A model generated the notes under the pieces. The model saw nothing but the letters and a program-made list of their open reading frames with translations. It was not told the origin of the DNA and made no database searches. Positions 1 to 13,600 of a stretch of 64,000 bases of DNA are shown here, in pieces. A program made the translations under genes and the position numbers. The DNA comes from Seiridium cupressi (taxonomy: Eukaryota > Ascomycota > Sordariomycetes > Amphisphaeriales > Sporocadaceae): contig JARVKI010000064.1 of assembly GCA_036674765.1 (NCBI GenBank), positions 124,001 to 188,000 on the forward strand. Direction: 5' to 3'. Each line of letters opens with the position of its first letter. The stretch's first letter is position 1.

Positions 1-1646
1 ACATGCCAACCATGAAACAAAACTCGACCGACATATTGCCTTTTACGGTCGGCGACAACACATGATTGGTTGGACCCCAAGTCCACTCGGAGCCGAGGGA
101 TTGCCGGATTAATTTCAGCTCGTCTGTTGCAGCCAATGCTGACAAGTTTGCAGAGGATCCATCAATCAGAGGCACAGCCCAGCGGCAGCTGAATACTCGA
201 CTCGACCATGGGTCTTGACCCCCACCCTAAGTCGAGCCCGAGCACAACCATCCAGCAGCCACAGAACAGCAGCCTGATCAGCTCAACAAAGCCGAAAGAA
301 ACGTTGCTTCTCGTCGTGAGATTGCATTGATGGAAATGATACCAAGCACCCTGGCAAGCTGTCTACATACATTGACCCAAGGCTAGCGAAATATGAGGTA
401 TCACATTTTATACAGAAACCCCTCTGCTCGAGGATCCGCCCTAAGCCAGCCATCGAACATGGGTCGCGGAAATCACCTTTGGAGTGGCTGCATATGACAG
501 ATTTTAGGCAGGTGGATTGAAGATGGTACCTGGCTGTTTTGCAATCCTTGTATGTGCGACCAAGATTCCGTCAGCTGATTTATCAGATCTCTTGCTTTGC
601 CAACATTAGGGTCTCTTTGAGACATTCGACCTTGTGCGTTTGTCTTAGTAGAAAAGACAGCTGCTTGCCAAACGCCAACTACCGACATGGCTCTTGCAGA
701 GAGGCGTTTTAGTTGGCTGTCCAAGTTTGAGGTGAGGTCCTCTAAATTGACAAATACATATTGTTTTTCTTCAAGTTGCTGCATAGGACCTCGGAGATAT
801 TGCGATCTAAAACAACCCCACACCACCCGGGTGCTTCCCGTGAACTAGTACCCGCCTTCCGGTCGCCTCAACCTTATTACCAAACTATTGGGATTTTGCG
901 GCTGACTGTCTGGGTTGAACCTTGTGCTGTCCAAGTCCCCCCTATCGACAAGTCTCGCTTACCAGCCAACGCCTCCAGTTTCTTTCCTTGTCACCAATAG
1001 ACTGGCCTAACTAGCGCCTGCATTTCACGGTTCCCAGTAGCTGCAGATCTGCTGTCCCGATTACCCGGTTACACCTGCCTCAAGCCTCTTTCTGATTGAT
1101 CATATATTTCCGGTCAACCTCAGCCCCTCCAGCTGGGGTCCATGCGGCAATCTCGTGTGAGATTATTTGACGTATGTGCATGTGCGTCATTTGGCCCAAT
1201 ATTCGACCGTTTATGGGATCTGCAGATGTACAGTTTTGCCCTTGCGCCTCTTTCCGCACGTCAGATCCCAGCCGCTGCGGAAGCCGGCGCCCGCATGATC
1301 GCGAACTGTTCTCGCAGTCAGAGTTCTAGGCAGTACTGCATGTCTCTGCCATGGCTTGGATAAGCTAGGCGCACTGCAGCCGAGGATCAACATTGCATGC
1401 TCAATTTTAACCCGACTGTCGTGCCTTGTGCGGATATGTAATCACCACGACCAACGCTGTTGTTCTGGGAACGAAGCAACACCACTGGTCCTCTCACATG
1501 ACCCGCAATCACTGGTGCTTCCGCGAGCAGCTCTCCAAAAACGGCATTCCGTAGCAACATCACATTTATTGGAGTAAGACATATAGATCTACTAATCTAA
1601 CTTGCATAATGGATTCCAAATCCGTGAACAAGTTTTCACACATCGT

Positions 1647-1706
<60 letters not shown>

Positions 1707-2123
1707 TAATGACAGCGAAACCTGAACCAGTTCTTTTATTATGAGATCCGAAATGACCTTATAGTCACATAGTCTGCCGGATTAGCGGCGTGCAGACGAC
1801 GCAAATGGCCAGAGACAACACGGAGCTGTGCTTCTTATCAGCTTGAGCTGGATGACGGGGCCCTCAATCACAGTTTCAGCACTTCGAGACCTGCGACTGG
1901 GCCGTGGCACCTGGCAAGCAGGCAACGTGCAAGTCGCTCAGCTGATGGTTGAGCCAATGCATTGTCTACATAGTGCAATTCCCGACTGTGAATTCAGGAG
2001 TGCGACAAATCGGTGACTTCCCCAAAGGATTGCAATGTGATGATTTGAGTCTAGCAATACGTAGCCATGTCGTTGGTTCCCTCAGATGGTGGTAGTATCA
2101 TCATGTGTCTCTCCCAGCGCCTC
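1..2123. other. gene-free stretch
   Basis: Only short open frames without family motifs, codon bias or plausible exon chains occur here. An AC dinucleotide repeat lies near 1.65 kb. The right part would hold the 3' flank of the leftward gene ending at 2124. I see no RNA gene or mobile element. Confidence 0.5.
1653..1703. repeat. (AC)n microsatellite
   Basis: About 25 uninterrupted AC units make a perfect dinucleotide repeat in otherwise unique intergenic DNA. Such runs are length-variable by replication slippage. Confidence 0.97.
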
Positions 2124-3536
2124 TTAATTGTGTCCACGGAGCCCGAAGCCTGGATCGACCTTGAAGGGCTTCTCACGAATGAATGAGCTGATGTCGCTTT
2201 GATATGCGCATTCATTCAAGTAATCATGAACCTGGGGCAGTATGAGTCCGGGCTCTGTTGTGTCGCCTCGAAACTCGGGTATCTGAATTATGTTGTATGG
2301 CTGAGGACGAGCCTTCTCCTTCGAATCGTCAATGAGGACAGTATTGGTCTGGTCCCAACGCTTCCCCGCCTGTGCTTCAGGATGACTGGCCGCGACTTTG
2401 GGGTCGCCCCAGATGCTATCAAGTCGCTTGTAGCATTGAACCCTCTGATGGTAGTCCCCCGCACTTAGACCTAGTGTATCTCGTCCCCAGACAGCGACGA
2501 GCTTGTTCTGGTCCTGCGGTGATAGAATTTGTGGTACCATCTTGCCCACATTCTCTGGTTTAGCCGTCGACCATATGGCCACTGTGAATGTCCGCAGACA
2601 ATAGTCCAGGAAATTTCTGCTATACGGACGCTCTACAAATGTGGATGTCTTTTTATGATTAGGTCGATAGAGGAGAGTGCCGTTCAAGTCAATTATGACC
2701 AAAATATTGCGCGGGACTGGCAGCACAGAGGGTGATTTGGAAGATTGAGTTATGTATTCCTTGGTAGGATTCGGTACACCACCTGAGCTCTTTGAAGGTT
2801 TAATATAAGGTTTCTTATCCTTAACGTTGTCCTTAGTGATGGCAGGCCTGCCGAGGATGGGTATCTTCACTGCCGTGATTTGACCTGGCGTCAACTGTGG
2901 TAGTGGTTCTCCTACACTCGGATTGCTTGAAGTATCTGAGTCGATTTCAGCTTCGTTAATGCGACCATCCGGTCGAGCGCTGAGAGGCCCTCCATGACTT
3001 GGTCTCATCGCCGATGCCTGCATACCGGCCGCCGTGGTGCCAAATTGCTGATTTGGCTGACCAGAAACGGGGTAGTTCCCAAGCATGCCCTGAGGCGCAT
3101 GGTGGCCGCCATACCCAGTATTGGCCGGACCATAGTTTACGACTGGAAACACCTGCCCAACCTGCGGTTGCTGCCAGCCAGGCCATGCAGTGGCCGGATT
3201 GGGAGCCGGTATGAAGGCCGGAGCGTATGGGTCGAAAGCAGGCCCTCCTGAGCGCGTTGAGCGCGTCTCCCGCCGGTAAAATTGCTGCGAACTCATGATG
3301 CTGACTTTCGGCGCCGAGGAGCCTTCATCGTCTGGCGATGAGTCTTGGGTCGTGCTGTTGGGAATTGACGACGAAGCTGATGAGCAACCGTGCCGCGATG
3401 AAATGTGGATGGATTGGTTGCGCCACAGCCGTCGTCGCTGAAAAGAAAGATGCCGTGCTGATGTCGTCGATAGTGCACGCTGACTAAGAACAAAAGACGG
3501 CTGAAGCCTTGTTCTCCAAATGGCGGCCAATGTCAT
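2124..3536 (-). CDS. FCP1/NLI-type HAD-fold protein, probably mitochondrial
   Basis: A single-exon frame of 470 residues starts at an ATG at 3536. The first 40 residues are rich in Arg, Ser and Ala and lack acidic residues, like a mitochondrial presequence. Residues about 75-265 are Pro/Gly/Gln-rich and probably disordered. The C-terminal third is an FCP1-homology (NLI-interacting factor) HAD domain: motif I reads DLNGTLLYRP, a WSTAKPENV segment follows, and a VLIDDSKEKA segment matches the late acidic motif. Catalytic FCP1/SCP phosphatases carry DxDx(T/V); here the second Asp is Asn, so the protein may be non-catalytic, as Tim50 is. It could be a Tim50-like import factor or a fungus-specific phosphatase relative. 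The domain is clear; the role is inference. Confidence 0.85.
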   Translation of the reverse strand: MTLAAIWRTRLQPSFVLSQRALSTTSARHLSFQRRRLWRNQSIHISSRHGCSSASSSIPNSTTQDSSPDDEGSSAPKVSIMSSQQFYRRETRSTRSGGPAFDPYAPAFIPAPNPATAWPGWQQPQVGQVFPVVNYGPANTGYGGHHAPQGMLGNYPVSGQPNQQFGTTAAGMQASAMRPSHGGPLSARPDGRINEAEIDSDTSSNPSVGEPLPQLTPGQITAVKIPILGRPAITKDNVKDKKPYIKPSKSSGGVPNPTKEYITQSSKSPSVLPVPRNILVIIDLNGTLLYRPNHKKTSTFVERPYSRNFLDYCLRTFTVAIWSTAKPENVGKMVPQILSPQDQNKLVAVWGRDTLGLSAGDYHQRVQCYKRLDSIWGDPKVAASHPEAQAGKRWDQTNTVLIDDSKEKARPQPYNIIQIPEFRGDTTEPGLILPQVHDYLNECAYQSDISSFIREKPFKVDPGFGLRGHN

Positions 3537-5419
3537 TGGTATAGATGCATGGTTTGGTCAGATATTGAATGCTGCCAGATGATTATGCGCGCGCAGCTTT
3601 GCAGAATCGCAGGTCAAGATGGTGAGCAAACAAACTTTATCCACTCCATTGCGCCGGCAGGAAAGTGGGGCCAGATTTGGACGACCTGTCCAATCATAGC
3701 CCTTGTTAATTGTTTGCTGTCGAGTAGGACGACAAGTACGTCTCTCACTGAAAAATTTGAGAATCTAGACTGATTCAAATTTATAGCTGCCATATTTGAG
3801 GTGCTTCATTAGAATAGCATTTGTTTCTTCGCCCATTGCCAATATGTGCTGCTAAACTCTCACATCAGCGCGAGCGAAAGTTCAACCATACCGCCAATAT
3901 ACCCATAGTCGACCTCGAATCCGAGTCATGCTCCAATAGAGACGACCTCTTCTCTGGGCTGAGAAGATAAAGTTGTTGTACTGTATCAAGTAACAAAATT
4001 TTCCTTTCTCTCGATATGTCCGGAGCCTACTACCATGACTCGACCACCTTCGCCCAATTACTACCACTACTCCGCGAATTCACTTCTTGCCCGCATTACT
4101 CCAGATTTTGTCCCAGGCGATGATCCTCTCCCTAGCTTTCTCGGCATTCTTCTTCATCGTGCTACTCTGTCCGGACCCCACAGAGAGGTGCTCGGTTGGG
4201 GACACTGGACCCCCGAACACGTAGTTTTTGACTGAGTAAGGGGCTTGCTTGTCCCTGGTCCCTTTCCTGACACGCGAGCATCAGTCCGGGAACCAAAGTC
4301 ATGGGCCAGTGGTGGGTGAACGCGTATAGCTGAAAAGCGGCACTTACCCGCTGGACAATGCTTCAGCAGCTGATATATGAGGTGGAGAAGCCATGGCTCT
4401 TTTTTCTCTTCCCAAGCGATAGAGTGGGCGCAATCGTAGCAGCTGTGGATGGTGTGTTTATTTATTTGCTTTACTTGGTGCTATTGCGAACAACTCGGCT
4501 GAGCTGCAAACAGAGCAATCAATCCAGGACTGTGTGGGTAGCGACGATGATGTCTGAAATGTTCCCATTGGTGTTTCATGACATAGAAGGACTTGAGGAT
4601 AAGCTTGAGGATCCAATTGTAGCGGTGCCTAGAAAGAATCGATGTCGAGACCATGGTTGCGACTTCCACCGCGATCATTCGAAAGTCTCATGTGCCTAAA
4701 CTCAATGAGTCACCTCTTTGGTGCTTTCCATCTCTGACAAAACTATCAGCACTCTTGCCGTGCAGTCGTAGTTTTGTCGAGGTCATACCGTGGCTGTAGA
4801 ACTACGATGAAGGCAAGGTCAGTACCTTGATCGAGATCAAGGTGTTGCGGTCACATGGTTGCTCGCGGCCGCCCATATGCGCGCCACAATGGTGGGCACA
4901 TCTGTGCTCTGACATGGCCAACACAGGCATGGTGCCGTCTGATTGGCCATCCATCCTTATCGTCGGGTGTATTGTTGTGGCCTCTTTCGACCAGCTGCAT
5001 GGTGAGTGTGTCAATGGTGACAGGTGCCAAAGATCCGTCCACCCTGACGTCTCTCAATTGCAAGGAGAATGTACGGTGGCCAATTTTGATGGCTAAACAA
5101 TTTGGCCGCCATGCACGGGAGTTCCAACCAAGGCGGCAATTGCCGAGTTGAGTTGTGGACACCAAAGGGTAGGTCTGATCATAAAGTACGTTATTAGACT
5201 TGTTGTATGTAACAAGTTGCGAGCATCACGAATAGGGTGGGGAAGTCTCGCAAACCAGGTACTGGCGCCGCCGGCCATGCGTACATGTGTTTGGGCAATA
5301 ACATCGCACAGATTTGGGCATCTTACAGCTTGGATTTTGCTCGAGTTGATAGTCAATTTGCTCATCCATGCTAGACTTCTGCTATTCCAGACAGTTTGGT
5401 AGCCAAAAAAGCACATATA
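3537..5419. other. gene-free stretch
   Basis: This holds the promoter side of the FCP1-like gene and the 3' flank of the sugar transporter. A 66-codon frame at 4035-4235 has an acceptable start context but no recognisable features, and the other frames overlap one another on both strands without family signals. Nothing else is supported. Confidence 0.45.
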
Positions 5420-8065
5420 TCACGGACGACTCACTTCGGAGATACCATCCCGATCTGAGTCGTATGTTTCTAGCTCAATCTCATAAATCGAACCATCCAG
5501 CTGATCATCCACATCCTCCGGTGGCTTGTACAGTTGAGGAGGCGGTCCACGCCGCCGAAGCCCCGAGACAGACTCCTCGTCGTTGCTTTCGTTAGATGGC
5601 GATTGGCAGCGCCGAAAAGGTGAAAGCGCAAATCCTTTTACCGCCCAAGGAAGATATTCGTATAGTTGAAACCTCCAAAACTTGCTTTTAGGGACGGAAT
5701 ATATGAAGTCCAGGTCCTCAAGTGAAATTCGGCACGTCTCTTCAACAAAAAGAAATACCAGAGCCCATGCGATGATATTAAAGAAAGAAAATAGACCGAG
5801 AGACCCAGGGGAGCTTATTCCAGACACGAGACTGGTGGCAAGTCAGATTCGGGCTTTGACTTCGGAGTATTGAGCTTACCTTGGGAAAAACAACGACAAG
5901 AAACCTGCAAAAAGCAGATTCACGGCAACAGCAAAAGCGCATCCCTGAGTTTATGTTGGTACCCGGCCACGTAAAAACTGACTTGAATCTACTTACAATT
6001 TCGCGATGTGACAACGGAAAGCTAAGTAGATCAACCAGTCAGTTCAAGTCCTCGTGGACACATTGTGCTGTTGGATGAAGCATACCTCTCAGCCGCCAAT
6101 GTGAACGGGATAGGTCCTAGTAACATGATGAGCATCTCTGCAATGACCAGTTCGGGAGGTTTCCTCACCAAGTCCAGGGGAATAGAATATTGCGTGCACT
6201 GAGCATGGATAAGCCTCTACCGTCAATCGTCGACGCCGGAACACACTTACGGTACAGAAACAAGACAACCAAAGCACATGTGACTTTTGGAGCTTCAGTG
6301 ATCGACGTGTTATAGAGTGTCAGAAAGGAGAGAGCCGCAGCTGCTAGCATGAGCGCCATCAATGGCAACGTAATGAGCAGCCACTTGCGTCTTCCCATTG
6401 TGTCGATTCTCCTGATGGCTGGAAGTGCGAATGAAAAATTGAGAAACCCTGACAGGAATATATTAGAGCACACACAGAAAACAAGTGAGCCGTGCCGACC
6501 TACCAAACCCGATGCTAAAGTACATTGCCGTGCTCTTGTCGTTTGCGAAGATGTTAAAGAAAGTTCCTGGAGTCGTCAGTGCTATATTCAAGACTTTGTG
6601 TTCGTCGACAGGGTCGGCCGTACCTGAGTAGAAGGCTAGAATATTAACTTCACAGCGTTAGTCCTCGATACATCATGTTTCCGGCAGTGTTGTGCTTACT
6701 CCCACATAGTTGTTGTGCCAAGGCAGCAATAGAACTGCTGATAAGTGGGTTTCTGTTGCGCCTCTTGACGAACAGCTCTCGAAGTTGTTTCGTAAAGTCC
6801 CTAAAGACACCATATTTCTTGGGCCGCATAAATGCGACGAACTCTTTGAGGCTCATCCGCTTGTTATATTGCAACTCTACCTCCTGCTGTATGGACTTAT
6901 GGAGAAGGTATATATCTCGCATGGCGATCAACTAATAGGAAGTTCCCGTCAGCGGCAGGCGCTATACTTGCCGTGTACTACTCACCTCGCATCTCCTGAG
7001 AGTTTTTATGATGCTGTATGCCTTCTCTGGGCTGTACTTTGGGCCGCGTCGCAAATAATATCGAGGGCTTTCGGGGCAGACGGCGAGGACACAGAGAAGC
7101 ACAATCGAGGGCACCACGGGTGCCCCAAGGATTAAGGCAAGGGCGACATTTTCGTCGTTAGCCCTAGAAAATATAAGATTGAGAATAAATCCGACGAAGA
7201 TGCCACATGCAACCCTACAAAAGACATCAGTTCCCGCGCATAGCCTGACAAGGTGGTGAAAGGCGGTACAACTTACCAGAGCTGCCAGGCGAGAATTGAT
7301 GTCCCGCGCCAGTAGCCAACAGCAGTTTCAGACGCCAGTACTGGGGTGTTGACAGCTTTAATACCCATACCTGAGGCAGTGTCAGTATTTTTTGTCACGA
7401 CGTGCTACCATCCTCGACCTACCGATGCCGTTGATGATCCTGATGGCGAGCAGAATTTGCCATTTCGGGGTTGTCGTGCCTATTACCGGGACTATAGCCA
7501 ACAGGACTGAAGTGACCATGACCACGGACGCAGCAACGATCATCGAGCCTCGACGGCCGAATCTATCACTGAAGGGCAAAGCCATCCAACAGCCAAGGAG
7601 TGCGGCACCAAAGAATGGTGCGGCATTTGTTACACCTAGATACCAGTCATTCTCGCTCGGCTGTGAAGGGTACAGTATTGAATGGCTGATCTGGAAGTCA
7701 CTGTTGTCGCTGCCAGAAGTCGTCAGACTGCTAGGCGTAGATGTGGAGGAATCACTTGGAAGTCCAATTGCCTCCCGGTATAGCGAAGCGCCGTTGATTG
7801 ATGTTTGGACGTGGCCTTGCAGGAAGGCGGCAAGAGACACAGCCAGAATGACGACCAGCATGCCTCGTTCAGGCATAGCCGACTCATATTCAGCCACCAG
7901 AGCCTGTTTCTCCTCGCCATCAAGCTCGACCAGGCCTTCCGTGCTTCCTATCCAGCTCCCACGACTCATGTCCTCGTACGTCTTTGGGTGCTTACCGACT
8001 ATCGCGGCTCGCTTAAGCCGGTCACAGTTGACATTGGGAAGACATTGCTCGCGGAAGGCCTCCAC
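5420..8065 (-). CDS. MFS sugar/polyol transporter, 12 exons
   Basis: Twelve exons joined by GT-AG introns keep phase throughout and give 687 residues: 8065-7423, 7370-7277, 7214-6986, 6931-6700, 6647-6624, 6566-6504, 6448-6251, 6216-6169, 6116-6086, 6021-5997, 5944-5880, 5831-5420. Family landmarks appear in order: a hydrophilic N-terminus with PERGMLVVILAV entering the first membrane helix, SDRFGRRGS, the RxxNGIG segment, PESPRYY, QQLCGINILAFYSG, IDTMGRRKW, SPGLGPIPFTLAAE, FPLSHREIG and the final VEET segment. It is a plasma-membrane member of the sugar-porter family (Sugar_tr), probably proton-coupled. An insert of about 35 Ser/Thr-rich residues sits in the first outer loop. The cytoplasmic C-terminal tail of about 90 residues is long and acidic. 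The substrate cannot be read from sequence; fungal relatives include polyol, inositol and hexose carriers. Confidence 0.92.
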
Positions 8066-10658
8066 ATCGGCTGCCAGGTCCTCATCGCGTATATGGCCTA
8101 GTTTATGATCAATTGAGCTGCTTGGAAGAGACGACTACAATGGGGCGTGATCATGGAGAGGGGATTGCATGTTGGAAACGGTTCGCTTACTCAGGGCGTC
8201 ACCGAGATATGCGTCGTTGTTCGCAAAACGACGGCTCATTTTCTGGGTCACATCGGGTCAGGGACGCTACTCATCAGGTCCACATTCGATTCACACGGCC
8301 ACGACAAGGTAAAAACAGTATAGGAAGAGTATAGGACGAATGATGATCGGCGCGTCAAGAGCGTATGACGGGCGTCATTGGCCGGGATGGAGCACTGATG
8401 ACTTCAATCGCGCGCCCCAGGGTCGCGGAAGAAGCTTCACGGAAGGGTAATACCTTTATTCTGAATGCGGTGAGTGGAGACATGGCGCGGCTCTAAATGT
8501 TCATGTTATCGCGTTTCGCCTAGGTCGAGCCGGCATTTCGATCGTCGTCTTCCCACGAGACAGCCTTGCGAGGTGCGGTGGCAGTGGCAATCTGGGTTGG
8601 AATGGTTAAGGGATCTCGCAAGTCACGGATGTGCTCTCAGCAATTGGTGTGCATACGGAGGGGGCGCGACTGAAAAGCAGTCCAATCAGCCTCGCAAGGG
8701 GGAGCAGACGATTGATCCTGACAGCGTCGGTGCAAATCTCAGTAGCCGGCGTATTCGAGACTAGTGCAGCCCACGGCATGGGTAACCGTCAGAGATGCCA
8801 TCAAGCCACTTGTCAAACGTCTCGTCGCCCAGCACTGCTCAGCCCGACACTGTCTGATCATAATGGCACATGTGGCTTGATAAAGGACTTTTCGATCGTC
8901 GAGATCGCCATGGGAAGGGAACAAATGTGCGCGCAGCAAGCAGTACAACACGGCTTCGACAGGGCGGCATGTCCAAAAGTTCCCCCACGCGCTGTCTGAG
9001 TGGGCTGCTTTCGTCGCACCAAGGTCGCAGTGTATTGTGCAGCACCCATGGGCCTGGGTCGCCTTGGTCTGCCCTCAATTGAAACTAGGTCGACTGATCC
9101 CACCGTAGTGCTGCTGGCTACCTTTGTACTGGATCGTCACCAACAGCAGGCCAGAAAACATGCGTGGATGCCAACATAACATGCAAACTTTAAACTGCAT
9201 CAGGTTCTATAGCCCTTCTAGAAAATACTGAAGCTTAGGGGTGCCGCATTGCTCCCTTCTCATGAGGTCGAGTCCAGAGTTGCATGTATCTTATCCTATC
9301 ATGGCATGGTACAGGACAATACTGCTTGCTGTGTGTACTTGCCCGCTTGTCATTGATGTGTGTCGGGTGCACCATCCTACAAGGGCTGGACAAGTCTTAC
9401 CCCATCTTTCGGTGAGTCTAAGAGTGACTGGCGGTGCGGGGTATATACCTGGTGTAGATGGGCGGTGGACGAGTACATCTCCTTTCAATGCTGCATTGAG
9501 TTGACGACGCAGGATAATACAGTATCACGTTGCAAGCCAGCTGGCACTAGATATCGGAAAACAAGATGCTGGGCTGACATACTGCCGTCGATTTCTTGTA
9601 CATGGAAGCGAGTTCCGCCACAAAACGTTGTCCAACGGGGCTCCACGGGGAATTCGCAAGCGTGGAGGGTTTGCGGAGAAGGTACTTACCGTTCACCTCC
9701 GCAGAACCTTGGTCCCGGCTTCTTGGGCCAGCACGTTTAGCTACAGTCTGCAGTGTACCTAAGAATACATTGCCTGCGGACTCGCCCGACAGCCGGGGAA
9801 TGATGGATAGTACGTCGGGTGGTGGATGTCGCGCTGTTCCATCTTCAATGCCACCTCCATTCCCCGCACAGAAGGCTGGAATCACGACGGGATGCATTGT
9901 CCTACACAACACAGTCTGACTCAAGGCGGCTCGAGAGTGCGTTCGTGTTGCTTTGCTGCCGCCTAAGAGGTTGCACACTGATGACACTGTCTGGGCTACA
10001 TTTGGCCGCACTTTTTGCTACGATTGGGCCGTTGTGTTCCAGCTCACTCACCTGCCTCCAAGTACCTCCAAGGTAGGCCTAGCACTGCTAGCCCTGACTG
10101 TTGAACCCCAGACCCGTCACTCGCCGCTGGTCCCGTTCTAGCGTTCTAGCGTGGCGCAGGCCCGCATCGCTGATCATCCTTCTTCCACATCTCTCCTCGC
10201 ACTGCGCTCCCTGAGCCGTTTTTTCCTTCTCACCCGTCAACAACTTGCGAGTCTCCCAAACAGGCACCAGGCGAGCGCAAAGAAGCTTGCAATTGTTTGT
10301 CTACTTCTATTACTCACATCTCTTATTATTGGATTCATATGCTATAATCGCGCAACTATAGCATATTGCGCAGCCCTTTTCATGTATATTCACCACTGGC
10401 ACGAAGGCTTGGCATATTCTCATCCGCCTTGACCGCTTCCACGACAACGCCCGCGTCTGAAGCGCATCGATTTCGAGTCGACAGAAGGGTTTTGAGCCAA
10501 CCGGCAGAGGAGGAACACCAGCATTTTGTCCTGCTGCGATAATATTATATTCCATCACTGGCCTTTACGCGAATGTCGAGAGACCGAGCCTATAGTTGAC
10601 GGACAACTACCAAATCGATCGCGAGTGTAATTCGGCACAGTTACTGGTTACCACCAAA
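8066..10658. other. intergenic, divergent promoter region
   Basis: This lies between the divergently transcribed sugar transporter and ankyrin protein. Several overlapping frames of 60-154 codons occur on both strands, with no family motif, so I take them as chance. The last 500 bases before 10659 are pyrimidine-rich, which suits the long 5' leader of the ankyrin gene. I see no repeat or RNA gene. Confidence 0.45.
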
Positions 10659-13600
10659 ATGAGTTCAACACCACCCAGGAAAATCGCACAGGATGACCGC
10701 TCGGACGAAGCCTCTTCGCCTAACATGGCGGGTTCATGTGCGTCGAGTTCTAAACCCGAACCTCCAACCATGGTTCGCTCCGACATAGAGCGTATGAAAA
10801 CCGATCTGAAATCTTACCAACAACACTTTGTGGATGCCTGTCGCAACAGAAAATATAAGGAAGCAGCTACTTGCCAAAGGAGGATCATTGACTTGCGCGA
10901 CAATCTCTCGGCCTCTGTGCCTTTTCCCCTTGCCACGAGAGTTGAAGCGAACCTCAGACAGGCAGTCATTCTTCTCATGTGTGAAGATGTAGATGGAGCC
11001 GATCGATCACTTTTCCCCGACCTTGGAACGCTGTCTCAGCAGAGAGGGCTCCAGCACAGAGGCGATACTATGGCCTGGGGCGTGCTTTGTGCCAAAGTCG
11101 GATTTCTGTATATGAGATCAACAGCCAAGGACGACCTAGAGAAAGCCAAGGACTATTTGAACAGATCTCTGAATAGCCTAGTGGAAGTCAAGCCAAACCC
11201 TGCTGAGCACTTGTTTGCAATTGCGCAATGCTTGGCCGACCTCTACGACTTTACCACCAATGATGCTACTAGTGCAGAAGGCATGGTTGAATGGCTAAGC
11301 CAGAAGACTGGTCTTGACACATTCAGGAAAATCGCTGTATCCAAGGTTTCTACGGTTATCGACTGGTGTAAATCGAACGGCTTCAGTTTCGACAATCAGC
11401 GCTTTGATGTGTCCGCAATGGAACATGCCATCAAACAAAACGAACCTGCCCAACTGGAGACGATGCTAACTTTTACGGAGAGAACCCATCCCTCTAGCAC
11501 ACTTCCTTCCAGGCTTCTTCTCACAGCCGCCGAGACCCGAAATCTGACGATCAGTCAACTTCTATTTGAGCACAAAGCAAACGTGGATGCAGTTGACGAG
11601 GAAGGCAAAACTGTTCTACACCGTTGCTTGTATTGTCGTGATCCCGCCAAGGAACATGGCTCAAAGAGGGACGGGTCGAAGATCGCTGGTTTCTTTCTGA
11701 GCAAGAATTCCAGGCTTCTAGATAAGCGAGATCATTCAGGGAAGACTGCATTATACGTGGCCTGCGACGTTGGCTATGTTGAGATGGTGTCGTTCCTACT
11801 TGGGATCGAGGCTAACGCCAATATAACCGAGAACAATGCCCAGACACCTCTATATATGGCGTGCGAGCGTGGTCGCCGACAAATCGTGAGATGTCTCCTT
11901 GAGAAGGCCAAAGACCTCGAGCTTGACGCCAGAGGTCCAGGTGGGCAGACGCCTCTAATAGTCGCCGTCCAGTACGCTGCTGCCCATGCGGAAGGGAAGT
12001 CCATCGTCGAGCAGCTGCTCAAGAAAGGAGCGGACCCATCGATCGAGGACAATACTGGAAAGACTGCCGTTAGCTATGTTGGAGGAATTTGGGCTTCCGA
12101 CCTGAAGAGCACGTTGAAGAACGCCAGAAACAAGTCAAGCGACAGTGCATCCGCCCAAAGGATACCAGATATGGTTAACCTCACAATCGCCAATTCGTTC
12201 GACAAGTCACAAAAGCATAGTCGACCACCTAGTACAAGAACTTCGATGTTGGCAAAGATGTGGCAACCTCGCGTCAAAAGCGGAGCTTCAAGCCTCTTCA
12301 GCCCAAGCAGAACGTCTTTAGACACGGTATCAAGGCCGGCGGCATCCATATTCTCCAATGACATTTCATTGTCCCGACGTACCAGCATCACCGCAGCGAG
12401 CAGTATTGGCTTTGCTGATGCTACCCTGATCCCCGATAACGAAGCAATGATGTCAGGTACGGCCAAGGGCAGACCTGTCGCGCAGAAGGACGGACCTGGA
12501 CCGCTGCCATCAATGGGCCGTGGCAGGTTCTCAGATGATGCCCCTGACAACAGGTCGATGAGAAGTATGGACACAGGGCCGAGGCCGAGTCCAACATCGC
12601 GGCAAAATTCCGAGTTCAACCCCCACAATCAAGACGACACTCAAAGTCAAAGACACTCGGGCGGTTTAACGCCGCCACAACAAAGCAATAGCTTACTTCC
12701 AATCAAAGCTCGTCGAGATGTACACGGCACTGCTGGGTCGATTCACTCGAGCACTGATTCCGAGTATGACACACCATCTGACAGTGAAGAAGCTAGCTAT
12801 GATGGAGAACACAGCCCACTTGAGCCTCGACATCACAGCCTACCTGTGCGTTCGCATCCAGGCAGAATTGCCGAGCATCCAGCAGGCAATCAGGGACAAC
12901 AGAGCGGTGCATTCGACGGCGCCTCATCTATACCCACGCCGCCATCGGACCAACCTGGTGGAACAGGTTCGACCAAAGCGACTAGTGGCTTGGGCAACGG
13001 CAGCGGCTCTCGAGGTGGAAAGGTACGGAATGCAGCTCAGGCTCCAGACGCAGAGCAAAAGCGCCAAGTGCTTCTGGCATGTCCATTTGCCAAGAAGGAT
13101 CCAATCACCTATGAGCATTGTCACAACTACGAACTCAAAGAAATCAAGCACGTGAAGCAGCACTTGAAACGGTGTCATCTGATAGTGGTTTGTGCTCGAT
13201 GTATGGAAGGATTTTCCAACCAGGATATCTTTGATCAACATATTCGAGCCGGTGGTTGTGAGATAAGCGACCGTGAGCCGCCCGAAGGCATGACGATTAA
13301 ACAGCACGAAATCTTGAAGCCACGCACAAACCACAAACTTTCCCTTGAGGAACAATGGTTTTTCATCTGGGACACGCTTTTCCCTGGAAGGGAAAGACCT
13401 CCTACGCCTTACAAAGATGAATTCGTCAACCTGACGGAATTCCACAAGTTGATGAGAGATTTCAGAGATCGCCAGATTCCGACGCTGGCCGCCCGACTTC
13501 TAAACGAGTTGGGGATTGCCACAACACTCTCACATGATCAAGCCGTTGTCATACTGCGCAGAGGTATGTTGGAATTTGCCAGCACACTACAGCAATCTGG

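Noticed and set aside
4035..4235. 66-codon frame with acceptable start context
   Set aside because: No recognisable feature, no promoter element seen, no splice continuation that extends it.
5820..5880. Frameshift near the last intron of the sugar transporter
   Set aside because: Recounting the T-run (five T) puts the donor in phase 2, and the last exon joins cleanly.
9547..10011. 154-codon frame on the minus strand
   Set aside because: Overlaps other frames of similar length on the plus strand, has no family motif, and lies in promoter-type sequence of the ankyrin gene.
12074..12628. 184-codon frame antisense to the ankyrin gene
   Set aside because: Mirror of a long real coding frame; codon pattern follows the sense gene.
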